Of a stretch of 64,000 nucleotides of DNA, positions 9,183-21,462 are shown in pieces. The position numbers and the translations under genes are program-made. The stretch lies in the NCBI GenBank assembly GCA_026418295.1, contig JAOABP010000001.1, positions 310,001 to 374,000 on the forward strand. The letters are read 5' to 3'. Below the pieces are notes generated by a model. That model was not told where the DNA came from. It saw nothing but the letters and a program-made list of their open reading frames with translations, and ran no database searches. Within the stretch, counting starts at the first letter, position 1. Each line of letters begins with the position of its first letter. Source of the DNA: Caldifarciminota bacterium. Its GTDB lineage: Bacteria; Hydrothermota; Tepidihabitantia; Tepidihabitantales; Tepidihabitantaceae.

Positions 9183-9192
9183 AGGAGGGTAA

Positions 9193-9882
9193 ATGAAACA
9201 GTTTGCGGTCATCGGACTGGGCACTTTTGGTGCCCGGGTCGCACGAGCATTGATGAAAAAAGGAGCGGAGGTCATAGCAATTGATTCCGACATGAAACGT
9301 GTAGAAGACATCAAGGATGATGTCACTCAGGCGCTGTGTATTGATGCCACGGACGAAGATGCACTCAAGGAATCAGGAGTACTGGATGTTGATGCAGTTA
9401 TTGTAGCAATGGGAGAACGAATGGAAGCGGCTATTATTGTCACATCATTATTGAAACGCTTGGGTGCCGGTCAGGTAATCGCCCGTGCCGCCTCTTCTCT
9501 TTATGCCCGAATTCTCAAGGATGTCGGTGCAGACCGTACTATTCTGATTGAAGAACAGATGGCCGATCAACTGGCAAAGTCACTTTTGACTCCTGACCTC
9601 TTGGAACAGATACCGCTTGCCTCCAATCACAGCCTGGCAGAAATTCATGCACCCCGACATTTTATTGGCAAAAAACTCGGCCAGCTCGACATTCGCCGCC
9701 GTTTTGGCGTCAATGTTATTGCAATCAAAAAAAGGATGCCTACTATCACTCCCGAAGGCGAAACCTCATACCAGGAACAGATTAATGATCTTCCGGGGCC
9801 AGAAGATATCATTGAGCAAGACGACATCCTGGTGGTCGTAGGACGCGATGCAGATATTGAACGTCTGACCCGAACGATCTGA
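9193..9882 (+). CDS. trkA: TrkA/KtrA-type potassium uptake regulator (RCK domains)
   Basis: A 229-residue cytosolic gating subunit for the adjacent TrkH channel. The N-terminal RCK_N Rossmann fold binds NAD(H) or ATP (GLGTFGARVA, residues 7-16, then a conserved acidic residue in 'AIDSD'), and a C-terminal RCK_C domain occupies about residues 140-229. One RCK unit of this length is the KtrA arrangement rather than the doubled TrkA of enterobacteria. A strong AAAGGAGG precedes the ATG, 10 nt after the trkH stop. Confidence 0.92.
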   Translation: MKQFAVIGLGTFGARVARALMKKGAEVIAIDSDMKRVEDIKDDVTQALCIDATDEDALKESGVLDVDAVIVAMGERMEAAIIVTSLLKRLGAGQVIARAASSLYARILKDVGADRTILIEEQMADQLAKSLLTPDLLEQIPLASNHSLAEIHAPRHFIGKKLGQLDIRRRFGVNVIAIKKRMPTITPEGETSYQEQINDLPGPEDIIEQDDILVVVGRDADIERLTRTI

Positions 9883-9888
9883 AGTGAC

Positions 9889-11199
9889 ATGATGCCGCTA
9901 TTTCATTCTATTCGCGGCAGAATTGCCTCAGCCATAATCATCACTGCACTGCTGATTCTACCAGTGGTACTGCTTGCACTGTATTATATTGGCGAGATGA
10001 ATCACCTTGCAACTGTCATTGCCGAAACCGACACCGAACTGTTGCGTCAAGGTAATATCATTATCCGCTACTTTCACGAAGTACGAACGGCGGAGCGAAA
10101 TTATATGCTTACCGGTGATCCGCAGTATCTGTTAACAGCCCGGCTTACTTTGAACCAGTTAGTGATTAGAAGTGAACGCAGCCGGCGTTTTGCTCCGGAA
10201 CTCAAACCCCAATTTGACTCTCTGGTCTCGGCACTTAGAGCGTACAACCTAATGATCGATTCTTTAATCCAGTTTCGAACACTGCGTTTTTCAGCAACTC
10301 CTACCCTCGAACTGAATCGACTTTGGGATCAAAGGCGCCTGTTGATTGAACAAACTTCAACCATTCCTGCTGATGCTCAGACAACCGTAGATTCCCTGCT
10401 GAATGCAATCAGCAAGCTGGATCAGGAAATTGAATTTTATCAATTGCTAGGTAGTATGCGAACTATGTTTCATCAACGTCTGGCTGATGTCAGTCGCACG
10501 ATCATTACTCTGGCAGAATCAATCACCTCCCGAGCAAACCAGCGGATTGTAGAGCACAAAGCTCGTGTAACTCGACTATTTATTTGGAGCCAACGCAACA
10601 TTATTACTTCTGTTCTTATACTTTGCGGGCTTCTGATTTATCTGATCTTCACCCTGCCTCGTGCCGTCATCCTTCCGCTCAAGCGGATCACAAATGCACT
10701 GCATCGTGTAGAAAACGGAGATTTCGATATCCGAATCACCTTGGAAACGCGCGATGAACTGGGAAACCTTGCCCGGCAGTTGAACCGCGTATTTGTCCGC
10801 CTGCGGGAACTGGATGAACTGAAATCAGGGCAGATCGTGGAACTGGAACGCCGTTTCCGTCTCTTAGCATCCAATATCAAGGAAGGTGTACTGGTAGTTG
10901 ACCGGAATTTGAAAATAATCTATGTCAATCCGGCAGCCGAACCCCTACTTGGCATCCGCCCGAATGAGGCCACCGGAAAATCTTGCATGGAACTATCCAA
11001 TCTCAAACCATTTCTCCCTCATCTTCAGCAACTGCTCTCCGGCGCTGCCAGTCATCAGGAATGTGAAATCATCCCTGCCTTTGCTAGTTCCGCCGTCTGT
11101 TTTGAGACGCTCCGCAATCGCGAAGGCACAATTATTGCAGCTCTCGTCATCATCACAAATCCAGTCCCTCCGGAACCTCTGGAAGAAACTTCCAGTTAA
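9889..11199 (+). CDS. Membrane receptor with HAMP and PAS domains, no output domain
   Basis: A 436-residue protein: transmembrane helix 1 (about residues 12-34), an extracytoplasmic helical sensor of about 190 residues resembling CHASE3 (with 'AERNYMLTGD'), transmembrane helix 2 (about 230-255), a HAMP linker (about 256-310) and one PAS domain (about 325-415). Nothing follows the PAS domain: no HisKA/HATPase, methyl-accepting, GGDEF or phosphatase domain. It starts 6 nt after the trkA stop and so probably belongs to the potassium operon. It may pass a signal by direct contact, or be a kinase whose catalytic part was lost. Its stop overlaps the convergent mscS-like gene by 4 nt. Confidence 0.8.
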   Translation: MMPLFHSIRGRIASAIIITALLILPVVLLALYYIGEMNHLATVIAETDTELLRQGNIIIRYFHEVRTAERNYMLTGDPQYLLTARLTLNQLVIRSERSRRFAPELKPQFDSLVSALRAYNLMIDSLIQFRTLRFSATPTLELNRLWDQRRLLIEQTSTIPADAQTTVDSLLNAISKLDQEIEFYQLLGSMRTMFHQRLADVSRTIITLAESITSRANQRIVEHKARVTRLFIWSQRNIITSVLILCGLLIYLIFTLPRAVILPLKRITNALHRVENGDFDIRITLETRDELGNLARQLNRVFVRLRELDELKSGQIVELERRFRLLASNIKEGVLVVDRNLKIIYVNPAAEPLLGIRPNEATGKSCMELSNLKPFLPHLQQLLSGAASHQECEIIPAFASSAVCFETLRNREGTIIAALVIITNPVPPEPLEETSS

Positions 11200-12065
11200 T
11201 CAGAACCACTCAAACCTATCCTCTCCCGATTTTGCCGGTTATAAACGACGCGCCGGGGAAATGGAATCTCAATTCCTGCTTCGTCGAGTGCCTTTTTAAT
11301 TTCCAGCCGAAGTTCCCGTTCCGCCGCCCACTGCTCACCAGGTTTCACCTTGCAGACAACCCTTATCCGCATACCCGAATCGCCGAAATTCAGTAAACCC
11401 TGAACTTCTGGTATATCTAAGCACCGCTCGCGATTTCTAGCATACCAAGTTTTAGCCCCAAACTCCGCCACTTTCATTCCCTGTTCGGCATTCTGCTCAT
11501 AGGCAAGATCAAATCCAACTATTGCCCGCATGTAATCTCGATTCCTGTTGCCAAAACTGGTAAGCTCACCATTGGGTACGGTCCAGAGCGTGCCGTCAAA
11601 TGCACGAATTTGAGTAACCCGCAAACCGATTTTTTCTACTGTTCCCTCAAGATTCGAAGTAACAATATAATCACCAGCGGCAATTGCACCTTCAAACAGC
11701 GTGAAGAATCCCGATATAAAATCCTTGACCAGTGTTTGGGCACCGAAGCCGATCGCCAACCCGACTACCCCTGCCCCGGCAATAATTGCCTTATAATCCA
11801 CCCCTACTGCTCGCAGAATCAGAACAATTGCCAGAGCGAGAATCAAGTAACGGAAAAGACTCTGCACTAGCGGCACTACCGTCCGGAAATATCTTTCTTC
11901 CTTCTGCCGGAAAATCCGGTTTACCACTAGATTGAACAGCTTGGTAGCAAACCACGCGCCTGTAACGATTATCAAAACATTGATAAACGAACGCGCATAA
12001 CTGAGTAATCGGCTAGGTCCAAAAAACTGTTCCGCCAGACTCTTCCCCAGTTCCTGCCAGAACAT
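11196..12065 (-). CDS. MscS-family mechanosensitive ion channel
   Basis: A 289-residue small-conductance mechanosensitive channel that releases solutes during hypo-osmotic shock. About three transmembrane helices cover residues 20-125; the last is the glycine/alanine-rich pore helix ('GAGVVGLAIGFGAQTLVKDF'). The beta domain and the mixed C-terminal vestibule follow. It lies 4 nt after selD on the same strand and is probably the last gene of the long adk-to-selD operon. Confidence 0.9.
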   Translation of the reverse strand: MFWQELGKSLAEQFFGPSRLLSYARSFINVLIIVTGAWFATKLFNLVVNRIFRQKEERYFRTVVPLVQSLFRYLILALAIVLILRAVGVDYKAIIAGAGVVGLAIGFGAQTLVKDFISGFFTLFEGAIAAGDYIVTSNLEGTVEKIGLRVTQIRAFDGTLWTVPNGELTSFGNRNRDYMRAIVGFDLAYEQNAEQGMKVAEFGAKTWYARNRERCLDIPEVQGLLNFGDSGMRIRVVCKVKPGEQWAAERELRLEIKKALDEAGIEIPFPRRVVYNRQNRERIGLSGSD

Positions 12066-12069
12066 GTAC

Positions 12070-13104
12070 TTATACTACTTCAATTGTTCCCGGAGACCCG
12101 GAAATAACTTCCCCCACCACCGCTGCCAGAACACCCAGTTGGTGCGCCTTCTGCTGAAATAAATCCACACTATCTGCAGGCAGCGAAATCAAAAGCCCGC
12201 CTGAACTCTCTGACCCCCAAAGCAGATTCCGAATTGCATCATGGAGTTCACATTTCCATTCCACCTGGGAACTAAATGAAGTTTCGTTCATGGTTACGCC
12301 GGAATCGATAAATCTCTCTGCCAATTCTCTTACCACCGGCAACATCGGTATCTCTTGGGAGTAAACCCTTACTCGAACTTCTGACGCCTCTGCCATCTCC
12401 TGGAGGTGCCCCAGAAATCCGTATCCGGTAATGTCGGTGGCAGCGTTGGCGTTAAATTCAAGCATCAGATCGCGTGCAGTCTTATTCAATTGCATCATGG
12501 ACTCAACTGCTACCCGGTAGAAATCGGCATCTATCGTTTCTTCGTTCATCATGATCTGAGCAAAAACCCCGGTCCCCAAAGGCTTGGTCAGAATCAAGCG
12601 ATCGCCAATTCTGGCACCTGCATTGGTAATAATCTTGTCGGGGTCCACCATTCCCGTAACTGACAGCCCGTATTTTATTTCCTTCTCATTAAATGTGTGT
12701 CCCCCAATTACTACTGCACCTGCCAGTTTTACCGTATCCTGTCCTCCCCGCAGAATTTCCCGAAGCACCGCCTTATCCATCGCAGCCGGGAACCCAACAA
12801 TGTTCAGTACAGTAACAGGCTCTCCTCCCATCGCATATACATCGGAAAGGGAATTAGCTGCCGCAATCCTTCCAAAGACATATGGGTCCTCTACCATCGG
12901 CGTCAAAATATCAACCGTCTGAACAACTGCCAGCCCAGGTTGCAGCAGAAAAACCCCTGCGTCATCTGCAGTACTGATACCAACAAGCAGCCGCGGGTCA
13001 GCTGATACTTCCAGCCCGGAAAGTGCTTGCGCTAACTGCGCCTTGCTTATTTTAGATGCTCAACCGGCACAACTGACCGTAGCGAGAATACCTCGTTTTG
13101 CCAT
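12070..13104 (-). CDS. selD: Selenide, water dikinase SelD containing selenocysteine (UGA at codon 15)
   Basis: SelD makes selenophosphate from selenide and ATP, the selenium donor for selenocysteine synthesis. Translation from the ATG at 13104 (Shine-Dalgarno AAGGAG) reads 14 codons to an in-frame TGA at 13062-13060 and then stays open to 12070, giving 344 residues, the normal family length. Around the TGA the protein reads 'SCAGUASKIS', aligning with E. coli SelD 'GAGCGCKIS' so that U replaces the catalytic Cys17 and K18 matches Lys20. An ordinary gene call would start at an internal codon (12906) and lose the active site. SelB is encoded 18 nt upstream in the same operon. The rest of the protein is a typical AIRS/PurM fold. 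Selenocysteine-containing SelD proteins are known in other bacteria. Confidence 0.93.
13025..13062 (-). promoter_or_regulatory. selD UGA-Sec codon and candidate SECIS hairpin
   Basis: The UGA is at 13062-13060. Beginning 18 nt after it, GCGC (13041-13038), loop AGTTA and GCGC (13032-13029) form a hairpin, extended below a small internal loop by a GC/GC pair (13046-13045 with 13026-13025). The loop position, 22 nt after the UGA, is within the usual range for bacterial SECIS elements. The loop lacks the GG seen in the E. coli element, so the exact SECIS fold is uncertain. Confidence 0.55.
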
Positions 13105-13122
13105 TTTGACTCCTTAAGCTTC

Positions 13123-15021
13123 CTATGTCTGTATCCTGCCCTTAAGTATCCGGACATCACCCTTGCGCTGGGTCAAACCGATATTATCAAAGTAATTCAA
13201 AAGCGGAATTACATACTTCCGCGTCGTTCCCAGTGCCTGACGGAAATCGGTTGCCGCAAGCTCAGACTTCTCTTCCAACAGTTTCAACAATACTTTTTTT
13301 GCCTCTGAAACTGCCTGCGCATGCATCAAAATTCCGTCACCGAGATCAATAACCGTTCCAGATTCCACCAGAGCAATTTTTACCCGCTGTGCAAGTTTGG
13401 GGTCTACTCCGGGAAAAAGTTCAGCTGGATCGGGCGGTGTCCAGCGGGTCTCTTGCAAAATACGGGCTACCCGGTCAAACAAAGCCTGCTCCTCCGGTTT
13501 CAACTGCAGCGTATGCCCCTTTAACCGCACCCTGTCGCCATCAACTATTATCTCACCTTGCTGTTGCAGGTGATTTAATACCAGCTCAAACAGAACCGGA
13601 GGCAGTTGTCCGGCCTTCACCCGAAGCTCCGACGATTTCATCCCCATGCGCAGCGGATTCTGCCGATGAAAATCGGCTAATATGGCAAGAACACTTGTCA
13701 GTGCCGAACGCAGAACTTCATTGTGTATCACATACCGCTTGCCTTCAATATCCTGAGTCACCGCCCGCTGACTATCAATCAGTACCTGTAGCATCTGCAC
13801 GACCTGATCTTCGGTAAGAGCCATCTGTCGTGCAATCCCGCCTATTGTCTTGATATCAAAGCTGTTTTTCAGCAATAACTGTTCCAGTAACGCACCCTGC
13901 TCACCTGCTTTAAGCTGCCTCAGCCGATTGATGAGCGCTTCATCAAAACGGCGCAGCTTAGTGCTACCAATCTCGAGCACAATACCCCCTCCCAACGTGG
14001 CTGGCGGGGACGCACACCTCAGGACATACCTGTCGTTATAGTCACAGACTATCGGTTTTTCAGTTCTCAATTGCACCAGCCCTTCATCCCCGGGAAGAAG
14101 TTCCTTTTTATCCAACAGACAGACCCGGCACATCACCTCAGCAGTCCCAATATGCAGATGGACCCGCGCCATATTGCGGAGTGCAATCGGAGAATCTTTC
14201 AAAAGATAAAGTGTTGCTTGAATGTAACTGGAAGGCTGGTAATATCCAGGAGTTACCACTACCTGCCCACGATAAACCTGTTCCAGTTCCACTCCTTGGA
14301 GATTCAATGCTGCCCGTTCCCCGGTACCCGCCTGCGCTACAGGCTGGTTGTGCCGTTGAATCCCCCGAACTCTTGCGGCAATGCATTCAGGTAGTATCTC
14401 AAGTCGGTCGCCAATCTTACAGCTCCCTGACAGCACGGTGCCGGCAACTACTACCCCGAACCCTTTAATTGTAAAACAACGATCGATCGGCATCCGGAAT
14501 ACGCCCCGATCCGGTTTCCGTTCCAGCTCTCGTGTCAACTCAAGAATTCCCCGCTTTAAATCATCAATTCCCTGGCCGGTACGGGCCGAGACCGCAAATA
14601 CCGGAGCGTTTTCCAAAAATGATCCCCGGACCAGCTCCCGAACCTCCTCTCTAACCAACTCTACTAGAGTACTATCAACCAGATCAATCTTGTTTATTAC
14701 AATTATTCCTTTTTTAATTCCCAACAGCCGGCAGATTTCAAAATGCTCTTTTGTCTGAGGCATGACTCCATCATCAGCAGCAATCACCAGCATCACCATA
14801 TCAATGGAACTCGCCCCCGCCAGCATATGACGCACAAACCGTTCATGGCCGGGCACGTCGATAATCGTAATATCATCTCCGAGAAAGGCAAAACCCAAGT
14901 CTGTAGTCATCCCTCGTTCCTGTTCCTCTTTCAAACGGTCAGGATCTGTCCCAGTGAGTGCTTTAACCAAAGCGCTCTTCCCGTGGTCAATGTGGCCGGC
15001 AGTACCCAAGACAAAATGCAC
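13123..15021 (-). CDS. selB: Selenocysteine-specific elongation factor SelB
   Basis: A 632-residue GTPase that brings Sec-tRNA to UGA codons followed by a SECIS element. The N-terminal GTPase domain has the P-loop GHIDHGKS (residues 9-16), DVPGHE (switch II) and NKID; EF-Tu-like beta barrels follow, and the C-terminal third holds the winged-helix repeats that bind SECIS RNA. The start is GTG at 15021, sharing one base with the rpoN stop (TAGTG). The selenoprotein gene selD follows directly. selA and the tRNA-Sec gene are not in this window. Confidence 0.96.
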   Translation of the reverse strand: MHFVLGTAGHIDHGKSALVKALTGTDPDRLKEEQERGMTTDLGFAFLGDDITIIDVPGHERFVRHMLAGASSIDMVMLVIAADDGVMPQTKEHFEICRLLGIKKGIIVINKIDLVDSTLVELVREEVRELVRGSFLENAPVFAVSARTGQGIDDLKRGILELTRELERKPDRGVFRMPIDRCFTIKGFGVVVAGTVLSGSCKIGDRLEILPECIAARVRGIQRHNQPVAQAGTGERAALNLQGVELEQVYRGQVVVTPGYYQPSSYIQATLYLLKDSPIALRNMARVHLHIGTAEVMCRVCLLDKKELLPGDEGLVQLRTEKPIVCDYNDRYVLRCASPPATLGGGIVLEIGSTKLRRFDEALINRLRQLKAGEQGALLEQLLLKNSFDIKTIGGIARQMALTEDQVVQMLQVLIDSQRAVTQDIEGKRYVIHNEVLRSALTSVLAILADFHRQNPLRMGMKSSELRVKAGQLPPVLFELVLNHLQQQGEIIVDGDRVRLKGHTLQLKPEEQALFDRVARILQETRWTPPDPAELFPGVDPKLAQRVKIALVESGTVIDLGDGILMHAQAVSEAKKVLLKLLEEKSELAATDFRQALGTTRKYVIPLLNYFDNIGLTQRKGDVRILKGRIQT

Positions 15022-16442
15022 TACACCCTCCGCCGTTCATCAGACCCCGGAATCCCCAACTCAGCTCGGTACTTGGCAACTGTTCGGCGGGAAATCTTGA
15101 TTCCTTCAACCTGCAACCGTTCACATATCTCTTCATCACTCAAAGGAGAGCTTTTGTCCTCGGCGGCAATTAATGCCTGGATTTTCTCCTTGATTCCTGT
15201 ACGTGCAACTCCACCGGTTCCCGTTTCAAAAAAGTCTCTCAGTTTGAAGATGCCAAACTGCGTTTCCACATACTTACCGCTGATTGCCCTGGAGACAGTC
15301 GCAGGGTGAACCCCAAGATCTGCAGCAGCCTCTTTGAGCTTCGCCGGACGGAGAAACTGAGTTCCATGCTGAAGAAAAGTACTCTGCCGCCTAATGATCC
15401 AATCCATTAATCGCCGGAGCAGGCGCCGCCGAGATTCAATCGCCCTTAGAAACATTAATGCATCGCTTACCTTTTTCCGGGCAAATGCGACTGTTTCTGC
15501 TGGATAACTCTGAGGATGTTGAACTATTTCAATAAACCGTCGCGCTACTCTGATTCTGGGAATATAGCTATCCTGCTCTATCGCCACAAATTTACCATCC
15601 TGCCACTCAATTGAAAAATCCGGCATCACATACTCTGGTGACACAGAAGTAAATTGACGCCCCGGTCTGGGTTCTAACGATGAGATATTCTTTACCGCCT
15701 TTTCAACATTGCTGATATCGATTTGCAAAATGCCGGCCAATTTCCGGTAATTCTGCTGCATAACCAGCTCCCAGTGTTCGGAAAGCAGCCGGTATTCCAA
15801 ACTAGCTTCATCATATCCCCTCAGGTTTAACTGTTTGAGAAGGGCGGAGCGCATATCCGGACAACCAATACCACCGGGAGGAATCCGCTGCAGCATATCC
15901 AGTACCCTGTTAAGTTTTTCCAGCGCTATTCCGGTTAATTCGGAAATTTTTTCCGGTGGCACAGAAATAAATCCATCCTCATCAAGCCATTCAACAATTT
16001 CCTCTGCAATATGAGTGTCCTGTGGTTCAATTTCTGTCAGTAGTTTCGGCAGCAGGATATCATGATAGGTAATACGGGCATCAGGAATGATCTCAGCTAT
16101 GACACTTTCCTTACCATTCTCTTCAGCCCCAGAACCAGCAACCTCCCAGCTATCCTGCGGCAGAAGGTCTGCAATATCAAATTCCTCTGCCGGATCACCT
16201 CCCAAAACACCAGTTTGAACATCCGGCTCTCCGGAACCACCCTGGACCTCGGATTCCGCTGACTCAAAACCTGCATTCTCATCATTATCTTCTGTCATTT
16301 CCAGTGCTGGATTCTGCTCCAGTTCATTTTCAATCAACTGCTGCAGATCCAGACCGGGCAGGACCAAGAGTTTCAGATTGAGCACCAGTTGTGGAGTAAG
16401 CCGCGCTTCGGTGCGCAACTCAGGCCGTTGCTCAAAGTTCAT
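15021..16442 (-). CDS. rpoN: RNA polymerase sigma-54 factor
   Basis: A 473-residue sigma-54. Region I (residues 1-50) has '[12 protein letters not shown]' for activator contact; region II is short and acidic (about 50-110); the core-binding and DNA-binding parts follow. The C-terminal RpoN box appears as '[15 protein letters not shown]', directing recognition of -24/-12 promoters. It overlaps the lptB stop by 4 nt (ATGA). An lptB-rpoN pair is widespread; continuing into selB-selD rather than hpf/ptsN is specific to this genome. No enhancer-binding activator gene occurs in the window. Confidence 0.96.
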   Translation of the reverse strand: MNFEQRPELRTEARLTPQLVLNLKLLVLPGLDLQQLIENELEQNPALEMTEDNDENAGFESAESEVQGGSGEPDVQTGVLGGDPAEEFDIADLLPQDSWEVAGSGAEENGKESVIAEIIPDARITYHDILLPKLLTEIEPQDTHIAEEIVEWLDEDGFISVPPEKISELTGIALEKLNRVLDMLQRIPPGGIGCPDMRSALLKQLNLRGYDEASLEYRLLSEHWELVMQQNYRKLAGILQIDISNVEKAVKNISSLEPRPGRQFTSVSPEYVMPDFSIEWQDGKFVAIEQDSYIPRIRVARRFIEIVQHPQSYPAETVAFARKKVSDALMFLRAIESRRRLLRRLMDWIIRRQSTFLQHGTQFLRPAKLKEAAADLGVHPATVSRAISGKYVETQFGIFKLRDFFETGTGGVARTGIKEKIQALIAAEDKSSPLSDEEICERLQVEGIKISRRTVAKYRAELGIPGSDERRRV

Positions 16443-17158
16443 ATTCGAAACCTCTCCCCCAAATATACCTGTCTTGCCTGCTCGTCCCGGACCAATTCCT
16501 CCGATGTCCCCGAAAGCAACACCCGGGCATCGTACATTACATATGCCCGATCAGTAATCTCCAGCGTTTCCCGGACATTATGATCAGTAATCAGAATGCC
16601 CAGCCCTTCGGCCTTCAGTTTTCTGATGATATCCTGAATTTCCGCCCGGACGATCGGATCCACGCCAGTAAAAGGCTCATCCAGCAGCAGAAATAAAGGC
16701 CTAGAAGCCAGTGCTCTTGCCAGTTCCACCCGTCGCCGTTCGCCCCCGGAAAGGCTGCCGGCACGTTGCCGCCGGATCCCGGTAATGTTGAGCTTGGTCA
16801 GCAAACCATCGATTATCTCTTTCTGCTCAGCCCGAGAGATATTAAGCAGTTCCAGAATCGCCCGTATATTATCCTCAACCGAAAGTTTCCGGAAAACCGA
16901 AGGCTCCTGAGAAAGATACCCCAGACCTAACCGTGCCCGTTTATAAACCGGCAGATGGGTTATATCCACACCATCGAGAAAAATTCTGCCGGAATCAGGA
17001 CGAATGAAGCCGGTAATCATATGAAAAGTAGTAGTCTTGCCGGCACCATTGGGCCCCAGAAGTCCGACCACCTCCTGCCGGTTAAGCTCCAGAGAAACCT
17101 CATTAACTACCCTTCTGCCACCATAGGTCTTCACCAACTCATGGGCGACAAGCTTCAT
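16439..17158 (-). CDS. lptB: LPS export ABC transporter ATP-binding protein LptB
   Basis: A 239-residue ATPase that powers extraction of lipopolysaccharide from the inner membrane by the LptB2FG complex. It has Walker A GPNGAGKTT, signature LSGGERRRVE, Walker B 'LFLLLDEPF' and the H-loop 'ITDH'. The frame is open to 17188, but ATG 17158 matches the family's N-terminus and sits 4 nt after the preceding lptA stop. The lptF/lptG permease genes are not in this window. Confidence 0.95.
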   Translation of the reverse strand: MKLVAHELVKTYGGRRVVNEVSLELNRQEVVGLLGPNGAGKTTTFHMITGFIRPDSGRIFLDGVDITHLPVYKRARLGLGYLSQEPSVFRKLSVEDNIRAILELLNISRAEQKEIIDGLLTKLNITGIRRQRAGSLSGGERRRVELARALASRPLFLLLDEPFTGVDPIVRAEIQDIIRKLKAEGLGILITDHNVRETLEITDRAYVMYDARVLLSGTSEELVRDEQARQVYLGERFRI

Positions 17159-17162
17159 CTTG

Positions 17163-18110
17163 CTAATCCCCGATCCGCTCGGCAGCACCGTGTCTGATCA
17201 ACTGCCCGGAAATCAGATTTGCCACCTCAATTACATCAATTTTGCCGTCGGCAAGCTCCATACTTAACTGTGAACCGTTGACCAGCACAGTTTCACCAGA
17301 ATTGGTCCGATACTGTCCTTTCGCTCGACCATGAAATGCAACCTGCCGGAGAGACCGGTCTTTAAGATAAAATACGACGGTATCGCCTTCTGCCACTCCG
17401 GAGCTGTCCTTTACTTTCGGACTTCCCCAAGCGACACCGGAATCCCCGCTGGGGTGAAAAACCGCAGAATCACACACCAGTTCCCCCGCCCCCGAGCGTA
17501 CTCGTACATTACCAGTTGCTCTGAACTGCCCTTCGACATCATTATAATCCATCTTAGTCGCCGTAATCTCAACCTCCGTTCCCTGCTCAGGGATAATCTT
17601 TAAAGTCGGTTCCGAATCCACTATTCCCTGCCGGGATTTCAGAAAATAACAGCCCCGTTGACCGTTAACCACAAATTCCCCGCTCCTGCCTCGCAATTCC
17701 AGACCTGCAGGCGCCTGAATCATACCCGCAACAAACGAATACTCAAGTGCCGGTGCTCGAATCTCAACCGATTCCCCATACACCGTAATTAACCTCCCAG
17801 GCCGGGCATAAAGCATGGAGCGACGCTGAGAAAAGTCATATTCCACTGAATCTGCTTGTACATAAACCTCCGATGTTTTAATCCGAACCGAATCCCAGAG
17901 AACAGCCCAATCCCGACTCGGTGACAGCTGGGCATTACGACTGCAAATCACTGTTCCACGATCAGAAATAGCAACACTTTCCCTTAGAACCGTCGCTTGC
18001 ATACCTCCAATCCGCACAATCTCCATTTTCCGGGCATAAATCTCCGCCCCGCTCGAAATCGTAACGATAGACAGCGCAAGTAGTAAGACGGGATTAGGGT
18101 TCAAATTCAT
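17163..18110 (-). CDS. lptA: LptA/OstA-like periplasmic LPS transport protein
   Basis: A 315-residue exported protein with an N-terminal signal peptide (hydrophobic residues 7-22) and repeated beta strands with 'ATKMDYNDVEGQFRATGNV', the OstA/LptA pattern. LptA bridges the periplasm in LPS export. It is longer than E. coli LptA (185 residues) and seems to hold two OstA-like units. The start at 18110 is inferred from the signal peptide; the frame is open to 18146, inside lptC. It overlaps lptC by 17 nt and lies between lptC and lptB, which supports the role. Confidence 0.82.
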   Translation of the reverse strand: MNLNPNPVLLLALSIVTISSGAEIYARKMEIVRIGGMQATVLRESVAISDRGTVICSRNAQLSPSRDWAVLWDSVRIKTSEVYVQADSVEYDFSQRRSMLYARPGRLITVYGESVEIRAPALEYSFVAGMIQAPAGLELRGRSGEFVVNGQRGCYFLKSRQGIVDSEPTLKIIPEQGTEVEITATKMDYNDVEGQFRATGNVRVRSGAGELVCDSAVFHPSGDSGVAWGSPKVKDSSGVAEGDTVVFYLKDRSLRQVAFHGRAKGQYRTNSGETVLVNGSQLSMELADGKIDVIEVANLISGQLIRHGAAERIGD

Positions 18111-18651
18111 AATTGGAACTCCCGTGCACCTCACTGAGAATCTCAATTTTATTCAGCTGAGCATCTGCAACCAGTCCGGTACCAGCGATCTGCCCCTGTG
18201 AGGTTTCGATCACAATTCCGGCCTGTGTATGAATCAGCCGCCGGGAATTACTCCAGGCAAGCGAATCGGTCCGCAGTGTCATGCTATCACCGGTAATCAC
18301 AAATACATGCCCCCGCGCCACCAAATCCTCACCTCTAATCCAGACTGTCCCGGCATCGGCTACAAGGCGGGAATAAGGCTGCTCATCGTAGCCATAAAAA
18401 ATCACTTCCAGAGTTTCCACATCAATCCGGGATTCATCTTCCCAGACAGTTGCCAGCCGGGCACTTAATCGGTAAAGACGCCTGCCACTCACCGATTCAT
18501 CCAGCTCAAAATCCCGGACAACCTGATTGGGCAATTTATAGCTTTCAAATCCTCCATCCTCTTCCTTGCAGCCACCAAAAAGCAGTAATGACAGATATAG
18601 GACCTTGCAGCAGGTAGCAGAAAAGAATTTTACCTGGTCGACCAGACTCAT
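18094..18651 (-). CDS. lptC: LptC-like LPS export protein, predicted lipoprotein
   Basis: A 185-residue protein of the LptC/YrbK type, which passes LPS from LptBFG to LptA. Unlike E. coli LptC, which has a transmembrane anchor, this one has a signal segment ending in a lipobox (LFGGC, Cys about residue 29), so it is likely lipid-anchored. The start at 18651 lies 2 nt after the acyltransferase stop; the frame is open further upstream, but only inside the preceding gene. The OstA-like strands cover residues 50-180. Identification rests on fold pattern plus position before lptA-lptB. Confidence 0.78.
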   Translation of the reverse strand: MSLVDQVKFFSATCCKVLYLSLLLFGGCKEEDGGFESYKLPNQVVRDFELDESVSGRRLYRLSARLATVWEDESRIDVETLEVIFYGYDEQPYSRLVADAGTVWIRGEDLVARGHVFVITGDSMTLRTDSLAWSNSRRLIHTQAGIVIETSQGQIAGTGLVADAQLNKIEILSEVHGSSNYEFEP

Positions 18652-18653
18652 TT

Positions 18654-21027
<2,374 letters not shown>

Positions 21028-21074
21028 CTAAGCTCCTGACACGGTCACGGTGCCCGAAGACTGATTTTCAAACA

Positions 21075-21191
21075 TTAACCCTGACGCTGATTATGCTTGG
21101 GTTCGCGTTTACAGATCACCCGCACTACCCCCTTGCGTTTCACAACCTTGCAATGGGCGCAGCGCTTTTTCACTGAGGAACGGACCTTCAT
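21075..21191 (-). CDS. rpmJ: 50S ribosomal protein L36
   Basis: A 38-residue zinc-binding protein reading '[17 protein letters not shown]...', with the CxxC...C...H ligand set (C11, C14, C27, H33) and the basic tail 'KHNQRQG' of L36. It lies 38 nt after the infA stop, as in many spc operons, but is followed by pyrG rather than rpsM. Confidence 0.95.
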   Translation of the reverse strand: MKVRSSVKKRCAHCKVVKRKGVVRVICKREPKHNQRQG

Positions 21192-21229
21192 TGTTTCTCT
21201 ATCTCCTTTCTGCCGATAGCATGTTAAAT

Positions 21230-21448
21230 CTACTTGAACCGGTAAACGATTCTCCCCCGGTTTAAATCATAGGGAGAAAGCTCAACTGTAACCCGGTCGC
21301 CAGGCAGGATCTTGATCCAGTGCATCCGCATCTTACCGGAAATATGAGCAAGCACGGAGTGCCCGGAGTCCAGCTGCACACGGAAAGTAGCATTGGGCAG
21401 TGCCTCGGTCACCACCCCTTCAACCTGAATCATGTCCTTTTTTGCCAT
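21230..21448 (-). CDS. infA: Translation initiation factor IF-1
   Basis: A 72-residue S1/OB-fold protein with the typical '[16 protein letters not shown]' start and '[14 protein letters not shown]' end. It binds the ribosomal A site during initiation. It lies between map and rpmJ in the order known from spc operons. Confidence 0.97.
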   Translation of the reverse strand: MAKKDMIQVEGVVTEALPNATFRVQLDSGHSVLAHISGKMRMHWIKILPGDRVTVELSPYDLNRGRIVYRFK

Positions 21449-21462
21449 AACCGCTCTTATTG

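Noticed and set aside
12070-12906. selD as a shortened gene or pseudogene starting at an internal codon
   Set aside because: The upstream frame is intact apart from one TGA that aligns with the catalytic Cys, and selB lies next to it; a selenocysteine codon explains it better.
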